A stretch of DNA of 64,000 bases from an uncultured Chitinophagaceae bacterium (GCA_936908745.1 CAKZFX010000014.1:124001-188000), one strand, 5' to 3'; positions 8,606 through 17,732 are shown, counted from the stretch's first letter. Notes: a model not told the origin generated them from the letters alone. Numbers and translations are program-made.

Positions 8606-9121
8606 TCAATTAATGTTGAGGTCGCCTTCGCGGCCGATATCCAGCTTTTGACCGGAGACGGCGCTGATCGCCACTTTAAAGAAAGTGACCAGCTTGTTGG
8701 TTTTATTATCCCAGTAATGCGCTTCATGCGGCATTATTTTTAGCACACGGATGGTCGGGTCTTCTTTTCCTTTTTCAAACCAACCGTCCATCATTTTATT
8801 CCAGTATTTTTCAATGCGGGCTTTGTCTTGTGATACTTCGGCTGCACCGTGAATACTCAGAAAATTATAATTGCGTACATCGGAATACAAAAGACAGATT
8901 GTTTTATCTTCCTGCAGATGCTGGTGTGTTTCACTGTTGGAAGAAAACAGGAACCATATATTTCCTTCCTCATCCACTTCCTGTGTGCTCATGGGTACTG
9001 CGTGCACATGTTTGGTACCGCCGGGATGGGTGCAGAGCATACCGATATCTGTTTTTTCCGCAAGTGATTTTAGTTTGTCAATCGCTTCCTGGTTGTATAA
9101 GTTTTCCGTACTCATATTCAT
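8606..9121 (-). CDS. Pyridoxamine 5'-phosphate oxidase-like general stress protein
   Basis: From the ATG at 9121 (MNMSTENLY) the protein has 171 residues. The longer frame upstream lacks conservation-like features and runs through the promoter region. The split-barrel flavin-binding fold is suggested by IGMLCTHPGG, VHAVPMSTQEVDEEGNIWFLFS, KTICLLYSD and FLSIHGAAEV. This matches the 'general stress protein 26' branch of PNPOx-like proteins, which bind FMN or another cofactor and need not make PLP. It shares an operon with the PfpI gene and is divergent from the FMN-reductase-like gene at 9249. Confidence 0.88.
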   Translation of the reverse strand: MNMSTENLYNQEAIDKLKSLAEKTDIGMLCTHPGGTKHVHAVPMSTQEVDEEGNIWFLFSSNSETHQHLQEDKTICLLYSDVRNYNFLSIHGAAEVSQDKARIEKYWNKMMDGWFEKGKEDPTIRVLKIMPHEAHYWDNKTNKLVTFFKVAISAVSGQKLDIGREGDLNIN

Positions 9122-9248
9122 TCGTTTTTTTTGATACCAAAAGCAAACCAATATCAAGCCAAAGAGGTGTGGCGTTTTTTCACACCTATATTGCGAATGG
9201 ACTAATATTTGCAGGAATGCAATACCGTTCACTTTAAATAATCATACC

Positions 9249-9803
9249 ATGCCTTCAACAATCGGGATCATCGCCGGAAGTCTTCGCAAAGCTTCTTTTT
9301 CAAAAAAGATAGCACAATCATTATTGGCAATGGCGCCGGATGATTTTGTATTTAAGATATTGGATATAGACGGATTGCCGGTTTATAACCAGGATTTTGA
9401 TGATGACAATGAAGTACCGGCAGCGTACGTTGCTTTACGTAAGGAGCTGGAGGCAATGGATGGTTTTATTTTTATCACACCGGAACATAACCGTTCCATG
9501 CCGGCTGTTGTAAAAAATGTATTGGATATTGGTTCAAGACCGATGGGACAAAGCAAGTGGAGTGGAAAACCCGGCGCTGTATTCAGCAGTTCGCCCGGCA
9601 GCATCGGAGGCTTTGGTGCTAATCATCACTTGCGGCAAGTATTGGTCTATTTAAATGTGCCTACGATGCAGCAGCCGGAAATTTATATCCCGATGGTGAA
9701 TAAGGTGTTTGATGACAATGGTGAATTTAAAACCAAAGAGACAAAGGAGTTGCTGGAAAAAGCGGTGGCGGCTTATATTAAGTGGTTTGGGAAGAGTCGA
9801 TAG
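9249..9803 (+). CDS. NADPH-dependent FMN reductase family protein
   Basis: The 184-residue flavodoxin-like protein has the FMN phosphate loop GSLRKASFSKKIA near the N-terminus, then DGFIFITPEHNRSMPAVVKNVLD and the GKPGAVFSSSPGSIGG segment typical of the ChrR/AzoR-like NAD(P)H-dependent quinone or FMN reductases. It is cytosolic. The starting ATG is preceded by a weak AATATTTG box at 9204-9211. It diverges from the two stress genes on the minus strand, consistent with a small oxidative-stress locus (inference). Confidence 0.9.
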   Translation: MPSTIGIIAGSLRKASFSKKIAQSLLAMAPDDFVFKILDIDGLPVYNQDFDDDNEVPAAYVALRKELEAMDGFIFITPEHNRSMPAVVKNVLDIGSRPMGQSKWSGKPGAVFSSSPGSIGGFGANHHLRQVLVYLNVPTMQQPEIYIPMVNKVFDDNGEFKTKETKELLEKAVAAYIKWFGKSR

Positions 9804-9812
9804 CCGGGAGTT

Positions 9813-10340
9813 TCACGTTGATTTGTTTTGAAATTGTTTTACCAATTGAGTAATGGCCGCCAAATGATGATCATCATGCTCCGCAACAAATAAAAAATGA
9901 TCCATTGTGCGCATCGGTGTTTTGAGCCGCGGGTGCAGGGCTGATTTGAACACGGTATTTTCGTCTATGTTTTCTAACGACCAGATGGTTTGTTGCCGAA
10001 GGCTGTTAAATGCGTTGATCAATTCATCAATGGATTTATCATTGTGACCGGCTTCAGTTGTTTTCCTGTTTTGCAGGTCGGTGATCCGTAATTCTGTTTG
10101 ATCGTTTTTAATATCCTCAAACCGTCCTTGCCACAACGGTTCCAGGCCGGAGAGGTGGCCGATATGTTCTTTGATTGTCCATTGGTCAGCCATCCGCTTG
10201 GTTAATAATTCCGCAGGAATAGTGCTGATCTTTTCCTTTAACCTTGCCGTAGTTCCCATCAATCGTTCGAGAATTGAAGGAAAGATATTTTGCGTATGGC
10301 TGAAGTCAAATTGCCGGTCGAACCATTTGGTTGGCTGCAT
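9813..10340 (-). CDS. DinB family (DUF664-like) metal-binding protein
   Basis: The 175-residue four-helix-bundle protein has the DinB histidine triad: WTIKEHIGHL (first His about residue 78) and EHDDHH near residues 154-159. The family includes nickel- or zinc-binding thiol transferases (bacillithiol, mycothiol) and many uncharacterised members. The gene is convergent with the FMN-reductase-like gene, with a 9-bp gap. Confidence 0.85.
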   Translation of the reverse strand: MQPTKWFDRQFDFSHTQNIFPSILERLMGTTARLKEKISTIPAELLTKRMADQWTIKEHIGHLSGLEPLWQGRFEDIKNDQTELRITDLQNRKTTEAGHNDKSIDELINAFNSLRQQTIWSLENIDENTVFKSALHPRLKTPMRTMDHFLFVAEHDDHHLAAITQLVKQFQNKST

Positions 10341-10535
10341 AGGCTTCTGTTTCTGTAAATTTCCGCAGGAATACTTACCCGTAACTGGTTCAGTTTTTAA
10401 AATTTCAGCTATATCAATGTGTACAATTGCTCACTTTTTTACACAAATTTTTTCGTATATTATAAGGAGAAGCTTTTGGAAGCATTCTTCGACAAATTAA
10501 AGACAGTACCGGGCAAGCTCAACGCCGCTATTTTT

Positions 10536-10543
10536 TATCTTTG
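10536..10543 (+). promoter_or_regulatory. -7 box TATCTTTG that supports a TTG start
   Basis: Exact TAnnTTTG match, ending 5 bases before the TTG at 10549. This is the same spacing seen before ATG starts elsewhere in the window, so it supports TTG as the true start of the FUSC gene. Confidence 0.55.
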
Positions 10544-10548
10544 CAGCA

Positions 10549-12768
10549 TTGTTAGATTATCAGAAAGAATATCGCCGTTTTATCACCAGTCATTACTTAA
10601 GTGATGGCATACGTATCACATTGGGTATTGCTTTACCGGCGATTGTGTTGGGTTATTTTGGTTATCTCGCAGAGGGATTAGCAATTTCATTAGGGGCCAT
10701 GAGTGCCACCGTTACGGATATTCCGGGACCGATCCATCACCGGCGCAACGGGATGCTGGTCTCTATCATTGCCGTAGCTGTCGTTGCCCTGCTAACTACC
10801 TTATTATCTCCTTATATTTTCTGGACAGGCGTATTGATCACGGTCTTCTGTTTTGTTTTCTGCATGATCGGTGTGTATGGTGCAAGAGCTATTTCGGTAG
10901 GTGTGGCGGCATTGCTGATCATGGTATTAAGTATTGACCGGCCATTGGGCGGAAGAGAGTTGCTGGACCATTTGTTCTTTTTGTTAGCCGGCGGGCTCTG
11001 GTACATGCTGCTGAGTTTGACGCTATACAGTATCCGTCCTTATAAGTTAGTACAACAGGCATTGGGGGAATGTATTTTGCATACATCCGATTACTTGCGC
11101 ACAAGGGCATTGTTTTACAGCGCATCGGTTGATTATGATGAAGTGTACCGGCAAATGCTGGAAGAGCAGGTAAAAGTAGAGCATAGTCAAAACCTGGTGG
11201 GAGAGTTATTGTTTAAAAACAGGGCGGTTATCAAAGAGTCCATTCCAACGGGCCGTATCCTGATGATGATCTACCTTGACCTCCAGGACCTTTTTGAGAA
11301 AACGATCACTTCATTCCAGGATTACAGGCTGCTGCATAAGTATTTTGATGGTACAGGAATTTTGCAGCGTTACCAACTGGTGATCACTAAAATCGCCAAT
11401 GAGTTAGATGAAATTGGTCTGGCCGTACAAAGCGGTTATGCGGCAAGGGACAACGAAAGTTTACAGGAAACCGTGCAGTTGCTGAAAAAAGAATTTGAAG
11501 AATTCCGGAATGCAAGACATAATGCGGAGAACCTGGAAGGCCTGATAAGCCTGCGGCAAATATTACAAAGCATTGAGGATATCGCTTCCCGATTAACCAC
11601 TTTGCAATTGTATACCACTTATGATAAGAAGAAAATAAAAACGATCAGTAAAGACCTGCAGTCACCCAATGCGATCCAGGAGCAGCATATCAACTGGCAG
11701 GTGATGCGGGAAAACTTCACTTTCAGTTCCAATATTTTTCGTCATGCGTTGCGGGTAAGTATTGCCACGCTGGCAGGTTATATCATCGCCCAATATTTAA
11801 CCGTTGGCCATAGCTACTGGATTTTGCTGACGATTATTGTCATTCTCAAACCTACGTACAGCCTTACCAAGAAACGGAATTACCAGCGTTTGCTTGGCAC
11901 CGTGATCGGCGCATTGCTGGCGGTGGGTGTATTGTTTTTTGTAGATAACCGGACGGCTTTGTTTGTATGTATGCTGGTATTGATGACAGGTACATATAGT
12001 TTTATGCGCAGCAATTATCTCATAGGTGTGATGTTTACCACGGGCTTTGTGTTGTTATTGTTTCATTTGATCTATGGCGGCAACCTGCGGACGATTTTAG
12101 CGGACCGGCTGATTGATACAGCTATTGGTTCGGCGATTGCTTTTGTGGCCAACCTGCTCGTTGTGCCGGCATGGGAACGGGAGAAGATCAAAGATTTTAT
12201 GCTGGCGGCACTGGAAAAGAATATCGCTTATTTCAGTGATGTGTCGGCTGCTTTTGCGGGTAAGCCTGTCAATATAACGGATTATAAAAAGAACCGGCAG
12301 GATGCGTTTGTGGCACTGGCTAATTTATCGGATGCGTTTACACGGATGCTGAACGAACCCAAGTTTCAACAGTATAATAGTCAAAAAATACACCGGTTTG
12401 TGGTGCTGAACCATACACTGACTTCGCATATTGCCACATTATCGCACTACGTGATGCCGTTGTCATCCAAATATGCGTCGGATGATTTTACGTCTATTAT
12501 CCGGGCAGATGTAAACCAGTTGCAGGCGGCTGCCCATATTCTCCGGGGCAATGCAACGGTGGCCGAACAGGTGGACACCGGTGTTCAGCATAAGATCAAC
12601 GAACGACTGAATGATATGCTGTATAAACGCAAACAGGAGTTGAATGATAAATTGTTTGATACAGAAACAAGACAGTTGCTGCGGGAATTAAAACCGATCG
12701 TTGACCAGTTTAACCTTATTTCTTCCATTGCCAACGACCTGAAAAAACTCAGCGCCGAACTTTCCTGA
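10549..12768 (+). CDS. FUSC / YccS-type integral membrane protein
   Basis: The 739-residue protein has two similar membrane blocks: about residues 20-150 (IRITLGIALPAIVLGYFG, then repeated hydrophobic helices) and about 395-530 (HALRVSIATLAGYIIAQYL, WILLTIIVILKPTYSLTKKR). Each is followed by a long helical cytosolic part. This is the YccS/YhfK FUSC layout related to aromatic-acid efflux and aluminium-activated transporters; the substrate is unknown. The start is TTG (LDYQKEYRR); no ATG occurs until deep inside the first membrane block. The downstream methyltransferase starts 6 bp after the stop, suggesting an operon. Confidence 0.88.
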   Translation: MLDYQKEYRRFITSHYLSDGIRITLGIALPAIVLGYFGYLAEGLAISLGAMSATVTDIPGPIHHRRNGMLVSIIAVAVVALLTTLLSPYIFWTGVLITVFCFVFCMIGVYGARAISVGVAALLIMVLSIDRPLGGRELLDHLFFLLAGGLWYMLLSLTLYSIRPYKLVQQALGECILHTSDYLRTRALFYSASVDYDEVYRQMLEEQVKVEHSQNLVGELLFKNRAVIKESIPTGRILMMIYLDLQDLFEKTITSFQDYRLLHKYFDGTGILQRYQLVITKIANELDEIGLAVQSGYAARDNESLQETVQLLKKEFEEFRNARHNAENLEGLISLRQILQSIEDIASRLTTLQLYTTYDKKKIKTISKDLQSPNAIQEQHINWQVMRENFTFSSNIFRHALRVSIATLAGYIIAQYLTVGHSYWILLTIIVILKPTYSLTKKRNYQRLLGTVIGALLAVGVLFFVDNRTALFVCMLVLMTGTYSFMRSNYLIGVMFTTGFVLLLFHLIYGGNLRTILADRLIDTAIGSAIAFVANLLVVPAWEREKIKDFMLAALEKNIAYFSDVSAAFAGKPVNITDYKKNRQDAFVALANLSDAFTRMLNEPKFQQYNSQKIHRFVVLNHTLTSHIATLSHYVMPLSSKYASDDFTSIIRADVNQLQAAAHILRGNATVAEQVDTGVQHKINERLNDMLYKRKQELNDKLFDTETRQLLRELKPIVDQFNLISSIANDLKKLSAELS

Positions 12769-12774
12769 TCCTTT

Positions 12775-13392
12775 ATGTTGCACAAAACCCATTCAGAAAC
12801 GTATAGTATAGCCGGCAAGAACATTACAGTGGCCGTGCCCGACAGCGAGGAAGTACTTGATTATTATAAAGCAAACAAACAGGCATCGTATTGGGCGCAG
12901 GTATGGCCTGCGGCCATCGGGCTGGCAACATTTATACAAACCCACCCGCACTTAGTAAAAAGTAAAAAAGTTGTGGAACTGGCAGCAGGATTAGGTTTGC
13001 CGGGTTTAGTAGCGGCGCAATATGCCTCCTCGGTGTTGATCACGGAAAAAGAAGCGCTGGCTATTCCTTTTATTTATGAATCTGTTAACCAGCTTGGATT
13101 AAATAATGTGACGGCGGCTTCGTTAGATTGGCAACAGGTGCATACAGTTGATTTGCCGGATGTGGTATTACTAAGTGATGTAAATTATGAACCCGCCATT
13201 TTTGCTGAATTAAAAGAAGTGATTGAATGGCTGCTGGCAAAAAATGTAAGGGTGATCATCAGCACACCGCAACGGCTTGTGGCAAAAGAATTTATTAATT
13301 CTGTATTAGTTTATGCAAAGGAGCAATGGCAAACAAATGTGACACTACGGGATCAGGACACAGCGATAAGTGTATTTGTTTTAATGAAATAG
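12775..13392 (+). CDS. Class I SAM-dependent methyltransferase (Methyltransf_16-like)
   Basis: The 205-residue protein has SAM motif I VVELAAGLGLPGLVAAQ (about residues 63-80), an acidic end of beta-2 (ITEKEALAIPF), and motif IV DVVLLSDVNYEP in place of the usual post-I strand. The YWAQVWPAAIGLATFI segment before motif I is typical of the METTL21/ETFB-lysine-methyltransferase-like group, so a protein substrate is likely but not shown. It sits 6 bp downstream of the FUSC gene. Confidence 0.85.
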   Translation: MLHKTHSETYSIAGKNITVAVPDSEEVLDYYKANKQASYWAQVWPAAIGLATFIQTHPHLVKSKKVVELAAGLGLPGLVAAQYASSVLITEKEALAIPFIYESVNQLGLNNVTAASLDWQQVHTVDLPDVVLLSDVNYEPAIFAELKEVIEWLLAKNVRVIISTPQRLVAKEFINSVLVYAKEQWQTNVTLRDQDTAISVFVLMK

Positions 13393-13479
13393 AAACCACT
13401 TGCCGGAGCCTGCACATTTTCTCCCTTTTTCACACTACTTTTTCTACAAGATTTGGTAAGCTCTTTGATTATTAAGAGG

Positions 13480-14571
13480 ATGATGAAAGTCTTTTATTTT
13501 TTGAGCATATTGGCAATTGTTATTGTGGCTACCGGTTGTAATGTAAGCAAGCTGGTAAACCCAACGGTGCGGCAGCGTTATGAAAAGAATTTTGAAGGCC
13601 CGGATTCGTTGCTTACAAAATGGAAGAATGCTTATTTGCTGGCACAACGGAATCCCTTACAGATCAGCTTGCCTTTTTCTTTTTCCGCACAGCTGACCGG
13701 TCAGCAGGCGTTGAATTATTCATTTACGATGCAGGAAGGCCAGCAGTTGATCGTGGAGCTGCAAAATCCCGGCGATAGTGCACAGTTGTTTGTAGAGTTG
13801 TTTAAATACAATAACAATGCGGATGATAAAGCCATAAAGACGATTGAGATTAATAAAGAGCAACTGCGTTATGCCATTGATGCCATCGATAGTTTTAAAT
13901 TATTAGTGCAACCTGCCATTTTCAATGATGAGCCGTTTGTAATTCGCATTTACCCGCAGCCTGTTTTTTCTTTCCCGGTAGCGGGCAAGGGCAATACAGC
14001 GATGACAAGTTTTTGGGGCGCTGCCAGAGATGGCGGCAGCCGGAGTCATGAGGGTATTGATATTTTTGCTGCAAGAGGCACGCCTTTGCTGGCAGTGGCC
14101 GATGGTAAAATTTATTCAACCGGCGACCGTGGTTTAGGTGGTAAGCAAGTGTGGCTGAGAGATGATATATTAGGTCGTTCGGTTTATTATGCACACCTTG
14201 ATAGCATTATCAGCAAACCCGGCGACCGGGTAAAGAAAGGAGATACGCTGGGCCTCGTGGGCAACACCGGCAACGCCATTACCACGAGTCCGCACCTGCA
14301 TTTTGGTATTTATGAAAACGGTGCCACCGATCCTTTGAATTATATCAAGCAGTTGCCGGTACCTGCATTTGCCAACCAAATCCATTCCATACGAAAACAA
14401 ACACGGAATACAAAGAACGAGTTAAGGGCTGGCCCGGGCAGTTCTTACCGGGTGCTGGAAACCCTCTCCAGGAATGACACGGTGCTGGTCATAGGCCGGT
14501 CGGATAAATGGTATCATGTGCAAACGGGGCAGGCTTTGCAAGGATTTATTGCGGAAAGTTCCCTCAAATGA
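13480..14571 (+). CDS. M23 peptidase lipoprotein with C-terminal SH3 domain
   Basis: About 363 residues. The N-terminus MMKVFYFLSILAIVIVATGC ends in a lipobox, so the protein is probably outer-membrane anchored. A LytM/M23 core follows: SRSHEGIDIFAARG (H..D zinc ligands), YYAHLD, and SPHLHFGIY (HxH). The last 70 residues (ELRAGPGSSYRVLETLSRND...WYHVQTG) form a bacterial SH3 domain for wall binding. With an intact HxxxD/HxH set it should cleave peptidoglycan peptide bonds. ATG codons occur at 13480 and 13483, just after AAGAGG; an upstream TTG at 13453 is less likely. Confidence 0.92.
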   Translation: MMKVFYFLSILAIVIVATGCNVSKLVNPTVRQRYEKNFEGPDSLLTKWKNAYLLAQRNPLQISLPFSFSAQLTGQQALNYSFTMQEGQQLIVELQNPGDSAQLFVELFKYNNNADDKAIKTIEINKEQLRYAIDAIDSFKLLVQPAIFNDEPFVIRIYPQPVFSFPVAGKGNTAMTSFWGAARDGGSRSHEGIDIFAARGTPLLAVADGKIYSTGDRGLGGKQVWLRDDILGRSVYYAHLDSIISKPGDRVKKGDTLGLVGNTGNAITTSPHLHFGIYENGATDPLNYIKQLPVPAFANQIHSIRKQTRNTKNELRAGPGSSYRVLETLSRNDTVLVIGRSDKWYHVQTGQALQGFIAESSLK

Positions 14572-14657
14572 CTCTTTTTCCCGATTTCATAAATTGTTTT
14601 CCGGCCACCGTTTGGCGGGTGTAGCCCTGATTCCCTTTCTTTGCGGCTTTTATAACT

Positions 14658-15176
14658 ATGACCACCAAGAAAGCAACTATACACAACCGGATGCGTATCT
14701 GGCACCGGTATCTCGGTTTTTTCCTCGCAGGTATTATGGCTGTTTATGCTATCAGCGGTATTGTCCTGATTTTCCGCAACACCGATTTTTTGAAACAGGA
14801 AAAAACGATCACTAAAACCTTACAACCGGGTCTTACTGCTGAAGCCCTGGGCAAGGAAATTAAGATCAAGGAATTGAAAATCGAATCCACGGAAGGATCG
14901 GTGGTAAAGTTTAAGCAGGGCAATTATGATACGGCCAGCGGCGCTGTGATGTATAAAACAAAGACATTGCCGCGTATGCTGGAAAACCTCAACAAACTGC
15001 ATAAGGCAAATACCAACAGCCCGCTGTATTACCTGAATATATTCTTTGGTCTTTCGTTGTTATTTTTTGTGCTTTCATCCTTCTGGATGTTTATGCCTAA
15101 GACAACGATTTTTAAAAAGGGATTGTATTATACATTGGCGGGGATTGTTCTTGTATTGATACTTCTTTACTTCTAA
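14658..15176 (+). CDS. PepSY-TM-like small membrane protein
   Basis: The 172-residue protein begins with IHNRMRIWHRYLGFFLAGIMAVYAISGIVL, the 'H-R-x-x-G' helix found at the start of PepSY-associated TM proteins. It has a soluble middle (about residues 50-115), then two C-terminal helices (YYLNIFFGLSLLFFVLSSFW and YYTLAGIVLVLILLYF). Full PepSY-TM proteins are larger, so this is a short form of the family. The role is unknown; relatives occur near siderophore and redox systems, but no such gene is adjacent here. Confidence 0.75.
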   Translation: MTTKKATIHNRMRIWHRYLGFFLAGIMAVYAISGIVLIFRNTDFLKQEKTITKTLQPGLTAEALGKEIKIKELKIESTEGSVVKFKQGNYDTASGAVMYKTKTLPRMLENLNKLHKANTNSPLYYLNIFFGLSLLFFVLSSFWMFMPKTTIFKKGLYYTLAGIVLVLILLYF

Positions 15177-15345
15177 GGTTGAAGGTTTAGGGTTTAAGGT
15201 AAAAGGTTTAAGGGATAGGGTGTAAGGTTCTTTAACCAGCAGCTTTAAACATGGATTTGTAACTCAAGATTTTAGATTTTAAGGCTAAGGCTTTTTCGGT
15301 CGCACTTTAAACCTTAAACTTTAAACTTGAAACTCAAAGCTTCTG
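15177..15345. repeat. GGTTTAA-word quasi-palindrome between convergent genes
   Basis: The left half repeats GGTTTAAGG/AAGGTTTAGGG words and the right half repeats their complement (CTTTAAACCTTAAACTTTAA). The spacer in between is unrelated. It occupies the whole gap between the PepSY-TM-like gene and yqgE and could act as a terminator for both. Confidence 0.65.
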
Positions 15346-15346
15346 A

Positions 15347-15793
15347 TCAAAAGATTTTTGCGTCGTTAGCGATTTCCCAACTGCCTTCTTCAACCTCTGC
15401 TTCCAGCTCGCCGGCATCCCAGCCGCAGTAGCCGATAAAGATTTTTATATCAGCATTTGTAATGCTTTTATTATTGATGGCTGTAACTGCCTGTTTAAAA
15501 TCACCGCTGTGAAAAACAGAAGGAACTACCTCTTTACCGTCCCTGACCAGGTCGGGGCGGTTGTGAATAAAGTGCAGCTGTTGCCGCCCTACGGGGCCGC
15601 CATCATACAAAGGGAAGGAAGGACTGTGGCGAAACTCCACAAGTTCGTTCAACTTCCGGTCAAAAATTTTATTGCATACAAAACCCGTAGCCCCTTTTTC
15701 ATTTTTTTCCACAATTAAAATAATGGCCGTTTCAAAGAAAGTTCCATCCAGTTCTTTCGTGGCTTTTAGTATTGTTCCGGCTTCTATAATCAT
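15347..15793 (-). CDS. YqgE/AlgH (UPF0301) family protein, short form
   Basis: The 148-residue protein has the family blocks IIEAGTILKATKELDGTFF, GATGFVCNK, YDGGPVGRQQL and GYCGWDAGELEAEVEEGSW. Family members are usually about 180-190 residues; here about 35 residues are missing, spread between the blocks rather than cut from one end. The function of YqgE/AlgH is unclear (a transcriptional role was proposed in Pseudomonas). It sits 35 bp downstream of the small protein gene at 15829-16164. Confidence 0.88.
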   Translation of the reverse strand: MIIEAGTILKATKELDGTFFETAIILIVEKNEKGATGFVCNKIFDRKLNELVEFRHSPSFPLYDGGPVGRQQLHFIHNRPDLVRDGKEVVPSVFHSGDFKQAVTAINNKSITNADIKIFIGYCGWDAGELEAEVEEGSWEIANDAKIF

Positions 15794-15828
15794 AGCAGCG
15801 ATTAATCAATACTGCAAGATAACGGAAG

Positions 15829-16164
15829 CTATTCAGTCGTTGTATTATTATCTGTTACAGGTATATCCCTGATAAAGTTGTCATACTCTTCAGGATGATT
15901 AGTGGCAGCGCCATAGGCATCGATACTATAACCTTTCAAGCCGTCATTAGCCTCAATTACATATAGCACACAAGAATCAGAAGGGTTGGAGTCGCCTTCA
16001 AAGCGATAGGTTTTTGTAATCTGCAAATCAGTGGGTTCATATATTTTTCCATTAGAACCGGTAAAACCTTTTTCTGTCATCAGGAATTCGTTATCCGTCC
16101 TGTTGATTCTTAATTTTTCCAATACCGTGCTGAGTGTCGTTAAGTCTGTGGGTTTTGTTTGCAT
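15829..16164 (-). CDS. Small conserved Bacteroidota protein ('PRPP synthetase'-annotated family)
   Basis: From the ATG at 16164 the protein has 111 residues. The core ITKTYRFEGDSNPSDSCVLYVIE followed by LKGYSIDAYGA matches a small family in Bacteroidota with a 'YRFEG.SNPDDSSVLYAI...KGVLVDAYG' signature. That family is often labelled phosphoribosylpyrophosphate synthetase, but it is far too short for that enzyme and the label is probably wrong. Function unknown. A TTG five codons upstream is in frame. It precedes yqgE on the same strand. Confidence 0.72.
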   Translation of the reverse strand: MQTKPTDLTTLSTVLEKLRINRTDNEFLMTEKGFTGSNGKIYEPTDLQITKTYRFEGDSNPSDSCVLYVIEANDGLKGYSIDAYGAATNHPEEYDNFIRDIPVTDNNTTTE

Positions 16165-16346
16165 AATTGTAAGTTTCAACTACAAAATCAAAGTCTGTGC
16201 CGTTCATATCAAACTTTATTTTATTCATAAATAACCCTGTTGATGGCTGATTCGTTTGTTTTAGTTGGCATGGTTTTTTAGCCTCTTGGATGCAAGCCAT
16301 TCATCACTGTTATTAAACCGGCATTAAAAATCTAAAACACACAGTT

Positions 16347-16787
16347 ATGAATTATCGTGAAGTATTAAACGATCTTATTGAAATCAATAATGACAGGATT
16401 GAAGGTTATGAGAAAGCATCAAAGCAAACAGATGAGTCTGACCTGAAAACCTTGTTTAATGAAATGGCCGCACAAAGCCGTCAACTGGCTGCCGACTTAC
16501 AATCGAAAGTAGCAGCCACAGGTGAAGAGCCGGCAGAAGGTACAACTGTACGTGGTAAAATATACCGCACATGGATGGACCTGAAAGCAGTATTTGGCGG
16601 CGACGACCGTAAAGGTATCCTTTCAAGTTGTGAGTACGGCGAAGATGCTGCACAGAAAGCTTATAAGGAAGTATTGAGTGATGATGATCTTCCGGCAGAT
16701 CTCCGCAGCCTCGTAGCTGAACAAGAAAGCGCATTAAAAAGATCGCATGACAAGATCAAAGCCTTGCGTGACGCACAGCCAGCATAA
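16347..16787 (+). CDS. PA2169 / DUF2383 family four-helix protein
   Basis: The 146-residue protein, MNYREVLNDLIEINNDRIEGYEKASKQ, has Glu-rich helices (E..EYGEDAAQKAY, AEQESALKRSHDKIKAL) characteristic of the ferritin-like PA2169/DUF2383 group. The acidic residues and His could bind metal, but no activity is established. It is cytosolic. It ends in a strong terminator before the SDR gene, so the two are likely separate units, although both belong to families often linked to general stress. Confidence 0.88.
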   Translation: MNYREVLNDLIEINNDRIEGYEKASKQTDESDLKTLFNEMAAQSRQLAADLQSKVAATGEEPAEGTTVRGKIYRTWMDLKAVFGGDDRKGILSSCEYGEDAAQKAYKEVLSDDDLPADLRSLVAEQESALKRSHDKIKALRDAQPA

Positions 16788-16811
16788 GTTTTTACAGGAG
16801 TTATACAGATC

Positions 16812-16843
16812 AGAAGAAGCAATGACAACATTGCTTCTTCTTT
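16812..16843 (+). terminator. Rho-independent terminator
   Basis: AGAAGAAGCAATG (16812-16824), loop ACAA, CATTGCTTCTTCT (16829-16841): a perfect 13-bp stem with short T tail, after the DUF2383 gene. Confidence 0.85.
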
Positions 16844-16861
16844 CATTTAAAAAACAAACCT

Positions 16862-17731
16862 ATGCAAAAAGCAAGTGCAAAGAAAACAATAAGACGTCCG
16901 CAACATCAGCCAAGACCCGGTTCAGAGCAAAAAATGAAACCGCAGCCTTTATATGATGATCCATCTGTAAAAGGAACCGGCAAACTTAATAACAAAGTGG
17001 CGATCATTACAGGCGGCGACAGCGGCATAGGCAAAGCGGTAGCTGTTTTGTTTGCCAAAGAGGGTGCTGATATTGTTATCTCTTACCTGGATGAACACAA
17101 AGACGCTAAAGAAACGGCCCGTATCATTACCGAAGAAATGGGACGAAATTGTTTATTGGTTCCGGGGAAGATTGAGTCGGAAAAACATTGTCAATCTATT
17201 GTGACAAAAACAATGCGTCGTTTTGGAAAGATTGATATTCTCATTAACAATGCAGCGTTGCATTATGAAAGTGAATCGCTGGAAGAGATTTCAGCTTCAC
17301 AATTATTAAAAACATTCCAGGTCAATATTTTTTCTTTCTTCTTTTTGACAAAGGCAGCCTTGAAGTATATGAAGGAGAATAGTTGTATTATCAATACATC
17401 TTCCGTTACGGCCTATCGTGGCAGCGGCGGGTTGATGGATTATGCAGCCACGAAAGGAGCGATTGTATCGTTTACAAGAAGTTTATCGGCTAATCTTGTT
17501 AAGAAAGGTATCCGTGTCAATGGCGTTGCTCCCGGCCCGATCTGGACACCATTGATTGTTTCGAGTTTTAAAAGTAAAAAAGTAGCGCAACATGGCAGCG
17601 ATGCGCCGATGGGAAGGGCCGGAGAACCGGTAGAAGTGGCGCCCAGCTATCTTTTTCTTGCCAGCGATGATGCCCGTTATATCACAGGTCAGTTCCTGCA
17701 TCCGAATGGTGGCGAAATCATCAATGGATAA
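16862..17731 (+). CDS. SDR family oxidoreductase (YghA/GSP39-like)
   Basis: The 289-residue protein has a Pro/Gln-rich lead (RRPQHQPRPGSEQKMKPQP) typical of the YghA/general-stress-39 group. It then has the Rossmann TGGDSGIGKAVA at about residues 50-61, NNAA, the catalytic Ser in INTSSVTAYRG, and YAATK with the Y-K pair, ending in HPNGGEIING. An NADP(H)-dependent alcohol or aldehyde dehydrogenase is expected; the substrate is unknown. The stop codon lies 1 bp from the convergent erythromycin-esterase-like gene. Confidence 0.92.
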   Translation: MQKASAKKTIRRPQHQPRPGSEQKMKPQPLYDDPSVKGTGKLNNKVAIITGGDSGIGKAVAVLFAKEGADIVISYLDEHKDAKETARIITEEMGRNCLLVPGKIESEKHCQSIVTKTMRRFGKIDILINNAALHYESESLEEISASQLLKTFQVNIFSFFFLTKAALKYMKENSCIINTSSVTAYRGSGGLMDYAATKGAIVSFTRSLSANLVKKGIRVNGVAPGPIWTPLIVSSFKSKKVAQHGSDAPMGRAGEPVEVAPSYLFLASDDARYITGQFLHPNGGEIING

Positions 17732-17732
17732 G

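Noticed and set aside
15829..16164. Phosphoribosylpyrophosphate synthetase
   Set aside because: 111 residues is far too short and no PRPP-synthetase motifs are present; the label is likely inherited by error.
16091..16228. A second frame on the minus strand (MNKIKFDMNGTDFDF...) overlapping the N-terminus of the 15829-16164 gene
   Set aside because: It overlaps out of frame, ends within the other gene, and matches no family; the 15829-16164 frame has the conserved YRFEG and DAYG motifs.
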